Assembly (NCBI GenBank): GCA_036804505.1
Contig: DAIRSI010000024.1
Coordinates: 1-64,000, forward strand
Source: Phocaeicola_A sp036804505
Lineage (GTDB): Bacteria; Bacteroidota; Bacteroidia; Bacteroidales; Bacteroidaceae
DNA: 64,000 nucleotides
Direction of reading: 5' to 3'
Within the stretch, counting starts at the first letter, position 1, and every line of letters begins with the position of its first letter. A program made the position numbers and the translations under genes. Below, piece after piece: positions 44,601-52,924 of the stretch. A model generated the notes under the pieces. That model saw nothing but the letters and a program-made list of their open reading frames with translations. It ran no database searches and had not been told where the DNA came from.

Positions 44601-44811
44601 CGATACCAGCAAATGGTCAAAGAAAATTGGCGTTTCCAGTCTTCGGGTATATGCTTCGGCAACTAATCTTTTCTGCATAACCGGATACTCCGGATTGGAT
44701 CCTGAATCCCTGATATCCGACAACGGACAGGCAGCATTGCAAGGTGGCATTGACAAGAACTGTCTGCCTCAGGCAAGAACGTATACATTCGGTGTGAACA
44801 TAGGCTTTTGA
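41644..44811 (+). CDS. SusC/RagA-family TonB-dependent outer-membrane transporter
   Basis: A 1055-residue outer-membrane protein. A signal peptide (ends near GSAQ) is followed by a CarboxypepD-reg-like domain (about 25-100), a TonB-box region TLDEVVVVGYGTVTKRNVTASVATV, a plug with PVVRIRGVSSITSGTEPLYVVDGVPV, and a beta-barrel ending in aromatic Phe (FGVNIGF). No STN signalling domain is present, so regulation through an anti-sigma factor is not expected. It forms the transport pair with SusD 17 bases downstream. The flanking peptidase genes suggest it carries peptides, as RagA does. Confidence 0.95.
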   Translation: MGKRLFFVFTLLLFLGTGLGSAQNVNIKGKVVDAESEPVIGASVVVKGSTIGTVTDVNGAFSFAVPKNSILEVSYVGMLSERVRVDGHTVFNITLKEDSKTLDEVVVVGYGTVTKRNVTASVATVKGDNFRDIPNPNAESALQGRASGVSIITPNAGVGQAPVVRIRGVSSITSGTEPLYVVDGVPVESGNVSNLNNINALSDINPADIVSMDVLKDAAAAALYGSRAANGVVLITTRKGQQDNTKISYSGWVGISSPSKTLPVMNAQEYVDFKNMAVKNRYGKDEMSLTSGYVSPYGNKAFNMYTLSDGSTVDTDWSKYIYQTGFQHYHNVSMSGGSKKIQYFLSFNYTNQTGVVMKDHYDRLGGNASVTANATDWLKFDFKMNATQSKTEYADKGRKGSLYATHNFSRMALILPPNVPAYNEDGTPYNGDNGGIGYASNTVYNGYATATGIYDNGSIKNSDIARIISSYSATVTPIKGLSLKSLLGIDYMTISDFQFDNPYTGDGFEGDATTNGASYQSRVKNYAVTFSNTAQYDWNFGNHQFSVLAGFETYSKKRERWGAERTGLLDSAFSVYQADYYNTYPYSNYLAETTMMSYLGRLNYDYKSKYILSLNFRRDGFSALSKNNRWGNFGGVSAAWRISEEPFFEPLKNVFSDFKIKGSWGVVGNTNVDAYAAKSYYSSGFYGNSGAYYLSSIADSENLKWESSTKSDIGFSALLPGNVSIDFDYYYNKASDLILNVPTAVSKGIPSNKITTNAGKMSNSGIEFSVSADVIHSKSFKWNTQFNIATQRNRVLALASGIDYLLGGEEMNMTVVGKSIGQLYLYKTKGIDPETGRRIYVANVNGQEVDVLCKYEKSGKFFRKDDGTLVSQSNLVQDICGNTMPTYYGGWTNDLTYKNWGLSVLMQYSGGNKIYNGTTATTSDMRYWNNTKDVLHKYWKQAGDVAKYAYPIYGDNYSNGSALPISDWVENGDYLRCKQVTLSYNFDTSKWSKKIGVSSLRVYASATNLFCITGYSGLDPESLISDNGQAALQGGIDKNCLPQARTYTFGVNIGF

Positions 44812-44828
44812 TAGGATAACCAAAAATA

Positions 44829-46256
44829 ATGAGAAAAATGAAAGCAAAAATAATATATATCTTGATTGGGGCCGGAGCCTTGAGCTTTTCCGGTTGTGAC
44901 AAAAACTTTTTAGATCAGGATCCTCCGCTGAATCTCACCGAGAACCAGATCTATACAAATTCTTCCCGTTTGGAGGGAGTTGTTGTCGGCATGTACCGTG
45001 CTTTGCATAGTCAATATATTCTAGGAGGAAAAACTCTCCCTGAAATTGATAATATAGGAGATGATTTCATCAATGTTTCCGGAAATGGATATGAACTGCA
45101 GCAAACTTATGAAATGACAGTGGGAATATCCGTAATGGACAATTACGACACTTGGGGATATTTTTATCAAGCCATAAATCAGGCAAATACGGTAATTGAA
45201 AATCTTTCCACATATAAAGACAATATTGATGCTTCGAAATATAATCAGTATATGGCCGAAGCCAAATTCTGCAGAGCCATTTCCTATTATTATCTGCATC
45301 AGTTCTGGACGATGCCCTATGCTGCCGGTTCTTCCATTGGAGGCGGTCCTGAAGCAAAATCCGTAGTTCTCAGATTAAAAGCAGAAAAAGATACGGAAGG
45401 TAATGACAAGGCTCGCTCCACTTCAAAAGAAGTGCTCGACCAGATTCTTTCTGATACGGAAGACTTGAGTAATTTGCCCGAAGGAGACCAAACGGAAACA
45501 ACTATTGCACGTGCTTCGAAAGCAGCTGCACACATGTTGAGAATGCGTGTCTATATGGTTGAGGAGAACTGGGACAATGCCATCAAGGAGGGGGAAGCCG
45601 TTTCGGGTTATTCATTGACTCCAAGTGTTGCAACCGCTTTGACCGCACCCTATACGTCGAAAGAGAATATATTTTCCATAGCTTTTGCATCTACCAACTT
45701 GCCTGACGGACAATACGCCTGTCCTTATTTCTATTTGGGAGGGCGCTCTTGTGTTCTGGATAAAGCTTCAGGCATTGTAAGCATAAAAGGATATGGTGAA
45801 GCCAAGGATGCTAGAATCATCAATTTCACTAATTTGAATGCAGGAGGCAGATGTCTGACCAAATATCCTACGGCGGATTTCAGTGATTGGCTTCCGGTGT
45901 TCCGTTATGCGGAAACTTTGTTGAATCTGGCAGAGTGTTATGCAAACAAAGGTGATGACGAAAAGGCTCGGACCTTGTTGCTACAGGTGCGACGCCGTTC
46001 TTTGGCTGCAGCCGATGATCCCTTGAATGTGGAAGGAATGACGGGTACGGCATTGAAAACGGCCATATACAACGAGAAGAGACTGGAACTTTTAGGAGAA
46101 GGAGTCCGTGGATTCGACCTTCGCAGAAGAGTGGAGGATATTGTGAAACAGCCGGGTACCGTTTATGAAATAGTGACCAAACCGTCATCGGGAACTTCTG
46201 CATATATTTGGGATATTCCTCAGACAGAACGTTCAAATAATAATCTTATTGAATGA
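44829..46256 (+). CDS. SusD/RagB-family surface lipoprotein
   Basis: A 475-residue lipoprotein with lipobox FSGC (Cys23) and the SusD-like helical TPR scaffold. LNLTENQIYTNSSRLEGVVVGMYRAL, FYQAINQANTVIENLS, AEAKFCRAISYYYLHQFW and the C-terminal RYAETLLNLAECYANKGDDEKARTLLLQVRRR are typical. It caps the SusC barrel and captures ligand. The start MRKMK or the Met at residue 4 are both possible. Confidence 0.95.
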   Translation: MRKMKAKIIYILIGAGALSFSGCDKNFLDQDPPLNLTENQIYTNSSRLEGVVVGMYRALHSQYILGGKTLPEIDNIGDDFINVSGNGYELQQTYEMTVGISVMDNYDTWGYFYQAINQANTVIENLSTYKDNIDASKYNQYMAEAKFCRAISYYYLHQFWTMPYAAGSSIGGGPEAKSVVLRLKAEKDTEGNDKARSTSKEVLDQILSDTEDLSNLPEGDQTETTIARASKAAAHMLRMRVYMVEENWDNAIKEGEAVSGYSLTPSVATALTAPYTSKENIFSIAFASTNLPDGQYACPYFYLGGRSCVLDKASGIVSIKGYGEAKDARIINFTNLNAGGRCLTKYPTADFSDWLPVFRYAETLLNLAECYANKGDDEKARTLLLQVRRRSLAAADDPLNVEGMTGTALKTAIYNEKRLELLGEGVRGFDLRRRVEDIVKQPGTVYEIVTKPSSGTSAYIWDIPQTERSNNNLIE

Positions 46257-46266
46257 AAAATATGAT

Positions 46267-46274
46267 TATATTTG
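46267..46274 (+). promoter_or_regulatory. -7 box of the M13 peptidase gene
   Basis: TATATTTG just after the susD stop is an exact -7 match, 30 bases before the chosen ATG. No -33 is seen. It argues against the longer in-frame start at 46253. Confidence 0.5.
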
Positions 46275-46303
46275 CGCAAAGAAGAACCAAAAAGAAAAAT
46301 AAA

Positions 46304-48325
46304 ATGAAAGTCAAGTTATTTATGGCGGTGCTGGCTTTGGCAGCGACACCCTCTTTTGCCCAACTCAATTCCGGTCTTGATAAAGCAAGGATGGATTTGA
46401 CGAAACTGCCTGGAACTGATTTCTTTGAATTCGCTAGCGGAGGTTGGATGAAAAGTCATCCGTTGCCAGCTCAGTACGGACGTTACGGACAATTTGAAGT
46501 TCTGGATGAAGTCAATGCGAAAAGAATTCGTTCTTTGGTGCAAGATGTAGCATCGCAGAAAAATGCCCTCGGTTCCGATGAACAGAAGATTGCCGATTTG
46601 TATAAGCTGGGGATGGATAGCGTCCGTCAGAACAAAGAAGGTTTTCTGCCTGTCAAAGCCGACCTGAGACGCATTGAATCAGTGAAGAAGAGCAGCGAGA
46701 TTCTTCCCCTTATGGCCTATCTCAACAAGAAAGGCGTGCAAGGGTATTTCGGAGTCAGAATCGGAGCTGATGACAAGAATTGCATGATGAATATCGTGAA
46801 CATCAACCAGGGAGGACTGACACTTCGACAGAATAATTACTATCTGGATACCGATGAACATACCGCCAAGGTGCGTGATGCTTATCGCAAACATATCACG
46901 AATCTGTTCAAGCTTGCAGGCTTTAAGGAAGCTGATGCTTTGAAAAAGATGGAATCCGTGATGAAACTGGAGACTCGCATTGCCAAGGCTTCCAGCAGCC
47001 GTATCGAACTTCGTGATCCCGAAAGCAACTACCACAAGATGACGGTTGCCCAATTGAAGAAGGATTATGCCGACATCGACTGGAACACACTGCTTTCCGC
47101 TCTTGACATGAGTGCTGCAGCAGACGTGGTTGTAGGGCAGCCGAAAGCTATTCGGGAAATAGGAAGGCTCATTAAGGATACTCCGATTGATGACCAGAAG
47201 AATTATTTCGAGTATAAGTTGATTGTTGCTGCTTCGCCATTCCTTACGGATGCTTTTCGTGCTGAGAATTTCGATTTCGACGGACGCTTTATGATGGGAT
47301 CTAAGGAAGATAATCCGCGTTGGAAACAGACAGTCAATACCGTGCAGCGTGTGTTGGGGCAGGGTATAGGCAAACTCTATGTGGCCAAGTATTTTCCCGC
47401 TGCGCATAAGGAACGTATGGAGAAACTCGTGGAGAATCTTCGCACGGCTCTTGGACAACGCATCGAGGCTCAGGAATGGATGAGTGAGGAAACGAAGAAA
47501 AATGCCTTGGACAAGTTGGCTCATTTCGGTATCATGATAGGATATCCCGATAAATGGACGGATTATAGCAAACTCACAGTCAATCCCAAGTTATCTTATT
47601 GGGAAAACATGTGCGTTGCCAGCGAATTCAATCATAACAAGCAAATCAATGAAAAACTGAATAAGCCTGTCGATAGAAAAGAGTGGCACATGATGCCGCA
47701 AACGGTGAATGCATCCTACAATCCCACGTCTAATTCCATTTGTTTCCCTGCCGGAATCCTGCAGTATCCGTTCTTTGACATGACTGCCGATGATGCTTTC
47801 AATTATGGAGCCATCGGAGTGGTTATCGGTCATGAAATGACACACGGATTTGATGATGAAGGTGCCCAGTATGACAAGGACGGGAATTTGAAGAACTGGT
47901 GGGCAGATGGAGATGATGCCAAGTTCCGTGCCCGTACCAAGGTCATGTCCGACTTTTTTGATGCTACGGAGGTTTTGCCGGGTTTGCATGCGAACGGAAA
48001 AATGACTTTAGGTGAAACCCTTGCCGACCATGGAGGTCTTCAAGTAGCTTTCCAGGCATATAAAAATGCCACGAAGGATGCGCCCTTGGGCGAGAAAGAC
48101 GGTTTCACGGCCGACCAGCGTTTCTTCATAGCCTTTGCCACGGTATGGGGGCAGAACATCAATGAGAGTGAGCTTCGTCGCCGCACCATGGTCGATGAGC
48201 ATGCACAGGGACGTTGGCGCGTAAATTGCGAATTGCCTCATTGCGATATGTGGTATGATGCTTTCCACATTACCGAGCAAGACCCGATGTTTATTGCGAA
48301 AGACAAGAGGGTACAAATCTGGTAA
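46304..48325 (+). CDS. M13 (neprilysin/PepO) family zinc metallopeptidase
   Basis: A 673-residue secreted peptidase with a signal peptide (ends near SFAQ). Zinc motif His510-Glu511-x2-His514 (GHEMTHGFDDEGAQYDKDG) and third ligand Glu571 in ETLADHGGLQVA are present. NVNASYNP-type NASYNPTSNSICFPAGILQ and the C-terminal RVNCELPHCDMWYDAFHI complete the family. It cleaves oligopeptides of limited size in the periplasm. The Met at 46304 fits both the signal peptide and the promoter at 46267. Confidence 0.93.
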   Translation: MKVKLFMAVLALAATPSFAQLNSGLDKARMDLTKLPGTDFFEFASGGWMKSHPLPAQYGRYGQFEVLDEVNAKRIRSLVQDVASQKNALGSDEQKIADLYKLGMDSVRQNKEGFLPVKADLRRIESVKKSSEILPLMAYLNKKGVQGYFGVRIGADDKNCMMNIVNINQGGLTLRQNNYYLDTDEHTAKVRDAYRKHITNLFKLAGFKEADALKKMESVMKLETRIAKASSSRIELRDPESNYHKMTVAQLKKDYADIDWNTLLSALDMSAAADVVVGQPKAIREIGRLIKDTPIDDQKNYFEYKLIVAASPFLTDAFRAENFDFDGRFMMGSKEDNPRWKQTVNTVQRVLGQGIGKLYVAKYFPAAHKERMEKLVENLRTALGQRIEAQEWMSEETKKNALDKLAHFGIMIGYPDKWTDYSKLTVNPKLSYWENMCVASEFNHNKQINEKLNKPVDRKEWHMMPQTVNASYNPTSNSICFPAGILQYPFFDMTADDAFNYGAIGVVIGHEMTHGFDDEGAQYDKDGNLKNWWADGDDAKFRARTKVMSDFFDATEVLPGLHANGKMTLGETLADHGGLQVAFQAYKNATKDAPLGEKDGFTADQRFFIAFATVWGQNINESELRRRTMVDEHAQGRWRVNCELPHCDMWYDAFHITEQDPMFIAKDKRVQIW

Positions 48326-48351
48326 TCGTAGTTTCTTTTTAAGACTATAAT

Positions 48352-48429
48352 AAGTTTGCCCTAAGCTCCCTTCACCACAACAAGTTGTTTTTTCAGCAAG
48401 TTCCGGTGTCGGGTACTCAGGGCAAACTT
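48352..48429 (+). ncRNA. structured RNA candidate or complex terminator after the M13 gene
   Basis: AAGTTTGCCCT (48352-48362) and AGGGCAAACTT (48419-48429) form an 11-bp closing stem. Inside, CCC/GGG (48368-48370, 48411-48413), CACC/GGTG (48373-48376, 48405-48408) and the hairpin ACAAC/GTTGT make a long rod with internal loops. A TTTT follows immediately. It may be a structured RNA rather than a simple terminator. Confidence 0.4.
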
Positions 48430-48472
48430 TTGTCGTTGAAATAAGGGGGCGCGAAGTTGGCTTTTGGAATCT

Positions 48473-48538
48473 CCGTAGTTAGCCATCGTACTTGCCGTAG
48501 TTAGCTATGTTAATTGCCGTAGTTAGATAGTGCAACTG
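48473..48538. repeat. three tandem 22-bp direct repeats before nuoA
   Basis: Three contiguous 22-base units begin at 48473, 48495 and 48517, each starting CCGTAGTTAG. The rest of each unit varies more. A 22-base period is about two helical turns, so the cores would face the same side. Two TTCCGAAA copies follow near 48557. The 444-base gap from 48326 holds this, the structure at 48352 and no clear ORF or exact -7 box. Confidence 0.8.
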
Positions 48539-48769
48539 ACCTGCCCCATTTTATTCCGAAATATCCTTCCGAAAGATAATCTCTTGAAAAGTGGAAAGAA
48601 AAACCTCATGTAGAGTATATATTTCGTTACCTAAAAAGACTTTTTTTTATTCAACTTCTCACAAAAATCAGGAAATAAAAATTTTTATTTGTGTTTTATT
48701 AGAACGAATCAAAATAAAGTGTAAATTCGCGCCGGTTTTAACATTGCTATTCATTAAAAACGAGTTCAT

Positions 48770-49120
48770 ATGAATTTAATGATGTTTGTTAGTGCGATTG
48801 CGGCTGCCTTCATTTTGGTCTTTGCCGCTCTCACTATAGCAAAATGGATTAGTCCACGTTCATTCAATGCACAGAAAGGAGAGCCTTACGAGTGTGGAAT
48901 GTTGACGAGAGGGGAAACATGGGTACCGTTCAAATCGGGATATTACATGTTCGCCATCTTGTATCTGATGTTCGATGTCGAGGCAATGTTTCTTTTCCCG
49001 TGGGCTACCGTGGTAGGTAAATTGGGACAAACAGGTCTTGTAGACGTATTGTTTTTCCTGGGTATATTAGTTCTAGGCCTTGCGTATGCATGGAAGAAAG
49101 GAGCGCTGGAATGGGATTGA
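48770..49120 (+). CDS. nuoA: NADH-quinone oxidoreductase-type subunit A
   Basis: A 116-residue membrane subunit with three hydrophobic helices. It contains PYECGMLTRGETWVPFKSGYYMFAILYLMFDVEAMFLFPWA, the NuoA signature, with the conserved Cys and the Glu of helix 2. It opens a ten-gene operon running to 58646. nuoB begins inside its last codons (10-base overlap). Confidence 0.94.
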   Translation: MNLMMFVSAIAAAFILVFAALTIAKWISPRSFNAQKGEPYECGMLTRGETWVPFKSGYYMFAILYLMFDVEAMFLFPWATVVGKLGQTGLVDVLFFLGILVLGLAYAWKKGALEWD

Positions 49121-49716
49121 CGAAGAAGCCTGTAATAAAGTCCATTCCCTATGAGGAATGGCAGGACAACGCCTCTCTCGAAGAGATGGTGAAAGAAATC
49201 AACTCCACGGGAGGACATCATGTATTCGTAGGGACACTGGATGATCTCATCAACTGGGGAAGAAGCAATTCCGTATGGTCCCACCTTATTGGTACAAGTT
49301 GTTGTGCCATCGAGTTCATGGCTCTTGGAGCCGCACGCTATGATATGGCGCGCTTTGGCTTCGAAGTAACCCGAAACTCTCCACGCCAAGCCGATTTGCT
49401 GTTGGTCATGGGAACCATTACCAATAAAATGGCACCTGCCATAAAGAGGCTCTATGACCAGTTGGCCGAGCCCAAGTATGTCATTGCAACGGGTGCCTGC
49501 GCCATCAGTGGAGGGCCGTTCAAAGCTTCTTATCACGTGGTGAACGGATTGGACAAGATAGTCCCCGTGGATGTCTTTGTCCCCGGATGTCCTCCGCGGC
49601 CTGAAGCGTTTTTCTATGGATTGATGCAGTTGCAGAGAAAGATGAAGGTAGAGAAGTTCCTTGGCGGTGTGAACCACAAGGAAGAAAAACCGAAGGAGGA
49701 ACCTGCAGATGAATAG
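49111..49716 (+). CDS. nuoB: complex I Fe-S subunit NuoB
   Basis: A 201-residue subunit holding the terminal N2 [4Fe-4S] cluster. GTSCCAIEFM, TGACAISGGPF and VPGCPPRPEAF provide its cysteines. The Met at 49111, preceded by AAAGGAG, was chosen over one 7 codons upstream. The C-terminal tail (HKEEKPKEEPADE) is charged and probably flexible. It overlaps nuoCD by 8 bases. Confidence 0.95.
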   Translation: MGLTKKPVIKSIPYEEWQDNASLEEMVKEINSTGGHHVFVGTLDDLINWGRSNSVWSHLIGTSCCAIEFMALGAARYDMARFGFEVTRNSPRQADLLLVMGTITNKMAPAIKRLYDQLAEPKYVIATGACAISGGPFKASYHVVNGLDKIVPVDVFVPGCPPRPEAFFYGLMQLQRKMKVEKFLGGVNHKEEKPKEEPADE

Positions 49717-51331
49717 CATGATTGAAAAGATTGTAGCTTTGGCACCGGGTGCCGAAGTGATTGAAGGTATGGACACCCTCGTGAAAATTCCTCTAGAATC
49801 TTTCCGCAAGGTGGCTGAATATCTTCGCAACGGGTGCGATGATAAAATGGATTATCTCAGGGATATCGTAGGCATGGATTGGGGAGAGACCTTCGGTGCC
49901 TATTATTATCTGGAATCCTCGCAGACCTATGACCGCATCACCCTGCGCACGGAGACTTCCGACAAGGACGAGCCTCTGCTGCCTTCCGTATATGACTTAT
50001 GGAAAACTGCCGAAATCAAGGAACGTGAAGTCTATGATTTCTTCGGCATCAAGTTTACGGGGAATCCCGATATGCGCCGTCTTTTCCTGCGCGACAACTG
50101 GAACGGTTATCCTTTGCGCAAGGATTATGATGCCGATTCCAATCCGCTGGACATGACCAACGAGATGAATGCCGAATTTGCCGATGAATACGAACTGGAT
50201 GCCGATGGTAAGGAAACCGATCGCAAGAACCGGGTATTCGATGAAGACGAATATGTGGTGAACATCGGTCCCCAGCACCCTTCCACACACGGAGCCATGC
50301 GCCTTCGCACTTCCGTGAAGGGCGAAATCGTGACCAAGGTAGATCCCGTTTGCGGATACATCCACCGCGGCATCGAAAAGATGAACGAAAGTCTCACTTA
50401 CCCTCAGACACTGGCCTTGACGGATCGTCTCGATTATCTTTCCGCCAATCAAAGCCGCCATGCCCTGTGCATGTGTATCGAGAAAGCCATGGGTTTGCAA
50501 GTGACGGAGAGAATTGAATACATCCGAACCATCATTGATGAGTTGCAGCGTATCGATTCCCACCTTCTGTTCTTTGCCAGCATGATTCTGGATATGGGTG
50601 CCTATACACCGTTCTTCTATGGCTTCCGTGACCGTGAGATGGTTCTCGATATCTTCGAAAAGACTACCGGAGGAAGGCTCATACAGAACTACAACCGTAT
50701 TGGAGGCGTTCAGGCAGATATCTATCCTGAATTCCAAAAGGACGTGAAAGCTTTCATCACCCATATGCGCGGCATCATTCATGAATACCACGAGGTGGTT
50801 ACGGGCAATATCATTTTCACCACAAGGACCAAGGGCATCGGTTTGCTCAGCCGCGAACAAGTTATCGATTACGGCTGCACCGGAGGTACCGGACGTGCTT
50901 CGGGATGGAGCAATGATGTTCGCAAGCATCATCCTTACAGTGCTTATGACAAGGTCGATTTCAAGGAAATCATCTATACCGAGGGCGATTCCTATGCACG
51001 ATACATGGTGCGTATGGACGAAATCATGGAATCCATGAATATCATCGAACAGCTCATTGACAATATTCCCGAAGGAGAATTCTACGTGAAGAGCAAGCCC
51101 ATCATCAAGGTCCCCGAAGGCGTGTACAGCGCCAGTGTGGAAGCATCCAGAGGAGAATTTGCCGTGATGCTCGAAAGCAAGGGCGACAAGATGCCTTACC
51201 GCTTGCACTACCGCAGTACGGGATTACCTTTGGTGCATGTGCTCGATGCCGTGTGCAAAGGATTCAAGATTGCCGACCTTTTTGCCATCGGAGCTTCGCT
51301 GGATTATGTAGTACCTGATATAGACAGATAA
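49709..51331 (+). CDS. nuoCD: fused complex I subunit NuoCD
   Basis: A 540-residue fusion. The NuoC part (about 1-150) contains TAEIKEREVYDFFGIKFTGNPDMRRLFL. A linker (about 150-175) leads to the NuoD part with VNIGPQHPSTHGAMRLRTSVKGEIV, the GYIHRGIEKMNE region, and the quinone-site histidine. The fusion is normal for Bacteroidetes. The start at 49709 lies in the nuoB end, and a Met three codons later is an alternative. Confidence 0.95.
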   Translation: MNSMIEKIVALAPGAEVIEGMDTLVKIPLESFRKVAEYLRNGCDDKMDYLRDIVGMDWGETFGAYYYLESSQTYDRITLRTETSDKDEPLLPSVYDLWKTAEIKEREVYDFFGIKFTGNPDMRRLFLRDNWNGYPLRKDYDADSNPLDMTNEMNAEFADEYELDADGKETDRKNRVFDEDEYVVNIGPQHPSTHGAMRLRTSVKGEIVTKVDPVCGYIHRGIEKMNESLTYPQTLALTDRLDYLSANQSRHALCMCIEKAMGLQVTERIEYIRTIIDELQRIDSHLLFFASMILDMGAYTPFFYGFRDREMVLDIFEKTTGGRLIQNYNRIGGVQADIYPEFQKDVKAFITHMRGIIHEYHEVVTGNIIFTTRTKGIGLLSREQVIDYGCTGGTGRASGWSNDVRKHHPYSAYDKVDFKEIIYTEGDSYARYMVRMDEIMESMNIIEQLIDNIPEGEFYVKSKPIIKVPEGVYSASVEASRGEFAVMLESKGDKMPYRLHYRSTGLPLVHVLDAVCKGFKIADLFAIGASLDYVVPDIDR

Positions 51332-51343
51332 AAAACGAATCAA

Positions 51344-52441
51344 ATGAATACTTCATTTTTAGATTATTACAACCTGGCACCTGTCACCCGATGGATCAAT
51401 GAGGTACTATGCAGTGTAATGCCTCAAGGACTGGCCTATTTGATAGAAGGGCTGCTGGTTGCGGTTTTGTTGATAGTGGCGTACGCAGTATTTGCCATTA
51501 TCCTTATTTATATGGAGCGAAAGATTTGTGCATTCTTCCAGCTTCGCCTCGGCCCTATGCGTGTGGGCAAATGGGGCTTGCTGCAAGTCTTTGCCGATGT
51601 GATCAAGATTCTCATCAAGGAGATTATCCGACTGAAGAATGCCGATCATTTCCTTTATGCCATGGCTCCATACATTGTGATACTTGCTTCCATATTGACT
51701 TTCAGCTGCCTTCCATGGAACAAGGGAATGCAGGTGATTGATTACAATATCGGCGTGTTCTTCCTCATTGCCGTTTCCTCCATCGAAGTGGTGGGAATAT
51801 TGCTGGCAGGGTGGAGCAGCCGCAACAAATATTCACTCATCGGAGCCGTGCGCGGCGGTGCCATGATGATCAGTTATGAATTGTCACTGGGCATGGTGAT
51901 GCTCACCATGGTCGTGATGAGCGGCACGATGAGCATCAGCGGTATTGTGGAGCAGCAAGCCGACGGATGGAACATCTTCAAGGGACATGTGCCCGCCGTC
52001 ATTGCCTTCATCATCTATCTCATTGCCGGTAATGCCGAAGCCAACCGCGGTCCTTTCGACCTTGCCGAGGCAGAGCAGGAACTTACCGCCGGATACCATA
52101 CCGAATATTCGGGTATGCACTTCGGATTTTTCTATCTGGCTGAATATCTGAATCTCTTCATCGTTTCGGGAATCGCTTCCACGCTGTTTCTGGGAGGATG
52201 GATGCCGTTCCACGTGAGCGGTCTCGACGGATTCAATGCCGTGATGGACTTCATTCCGGGCTTTGTATGGTTCCTGGGCAAGACCTTCTTCATCGTATTC
52301 ATTCTGATGTGGGTGAAGTGGACATTCCCCCGTTTGCGTATCGACCAGGTGCTGCAACTGGAATGGAAATACCTGCTGCCGCTGGGCATGCTGAATCTGG
52401 TTTTGATGACGGTGCTGAAAATAGCCGGACTCGTATTTTAA
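51344..52441 (+). CDS. nuoH: complex I membrane subunit NuoH
   Basis: A 365-residue protein with about eight membrane helices. It has YMERKICAFFQLRLGPMRVGKWGLLQVFADVIKIL and NRGPFDLAEAEQELTAGYHTEYSGM, the conserved loops linking the quinone site to the membrane arm. It is 12 bases after nuoCD. Confidence 0.95.
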   Translation: MNTSFLDYYNLAPVTRWINEVLCSVMPQGLAYLIEGLLVAVLLIVAYAVFAIILIYMERKICAFFQLRLGPMRVGKWGLLQVFADVIKILIKEIIRLKNADHFLYAMAPYIVILASILTFSCLPWNKGMQVIDYNIGVFFLIAVSSIEVVGILLAGWSSRNKYSLIGAVRGGAMMISYELSLGMVMLTMVVMSGTMSISGIVEQQADGWNIFKGHVPAVIAFIIYLIAGNAEANRGPFDLAEAEQELTAGYHTEYSGMHFGFFYLAEYLNLFIVSGIASTLFLGGWMPFHVSGLDGFNAVMDFIPGFVWFLGKTFFIVFILMWVKWTFPRLRIDQVLQLEWKYLLPLGMLNLVLMTVLKIAGLVF

Positions 52442-52453
52442 AGGAGGATAGAG

Positions 52454-52918
52454 ATGAACAAATTCAATACATACTTTAAAGAGGCGTTTGCCGGAGCAGG
52501 TACGTTACTTGTGGGCATGCGCACGACCCTGAAAATCTTTTTCAGAGCGAAAGTCACCGAACAGTACCCTGAGAACAGGGCTACCCTGCAGATATCCGAC
52601 CGCTTCAGAGGCGAACTGGTGATGCCTCATGACGAGAACAACCAGCACCACTGTGTGGGGTGCAAGCTCTGCGAGATGGCATGTCCTAACGGCACCATCC
52701 ATATCACGACGGATGTGAAAGAAGATGAAGAAGGGAAAAAGACCCGGTATCTGGTGAAGTACGAGTACGACCTTGGCAGCTGCATGTTTTGCCAGCTGTG
52801 CGTGAATGCCTGTCCTCACGATGCCATCCGTTTCTCCAATCACTTCGAGAATGCGGTTTTCAGCCGAAACACCTTGGTGCGGCAGTTAAACCACGAAGGT
52901 TCCACATTAAAAAAGTAA
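52454..52918 (+). CDS. nuoI: complex I Fe-S subunit NuoI
   Basis: A 154-residue ferredoxin-like subunit with two [4Fe-4S] motifs, CVGCKLCEMACP and CMFCQLCVNACP. These carry electrons from the input module to NuoB. A strong AAAGGAGG Shine-Dalgarno lies before the start. With NuoEFG missing, its first cluster may be the docking point for ferredoxin. Confidence 0.95.
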   Translation: MNKFNTYFKEAFAGAGTLLVGMRTTLKIFFRAKVTEQYPENRATLQISDRFRGELVMPHDENNQHHCVGCKLCEMACPNGTIHITTDVKEDEEGKKTRYLVKYEYDLGSCMFCQLCVNACPHDAIRFSNHFENAVFSRNTLVRQLNHEGSTLKK

Positions 52919-52924
52919 ACGAAC

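Noticed and set aside
48591..48773. 60-aa frame before nuoA
   Set aside because: It overlaps the nuoA start, has random-looking composition and no promoter. It lies in the AT-rich leader.
49997..51208. 403-aa frame opposite nuoCD
   Set aside because: It lies antisense to the well-conserved nuoCD gene in high-GC sequence and is rich in His and Asp. It has no family motif. The same applies to the long minus-strand frames at 52937-54115 and 54458-55633.
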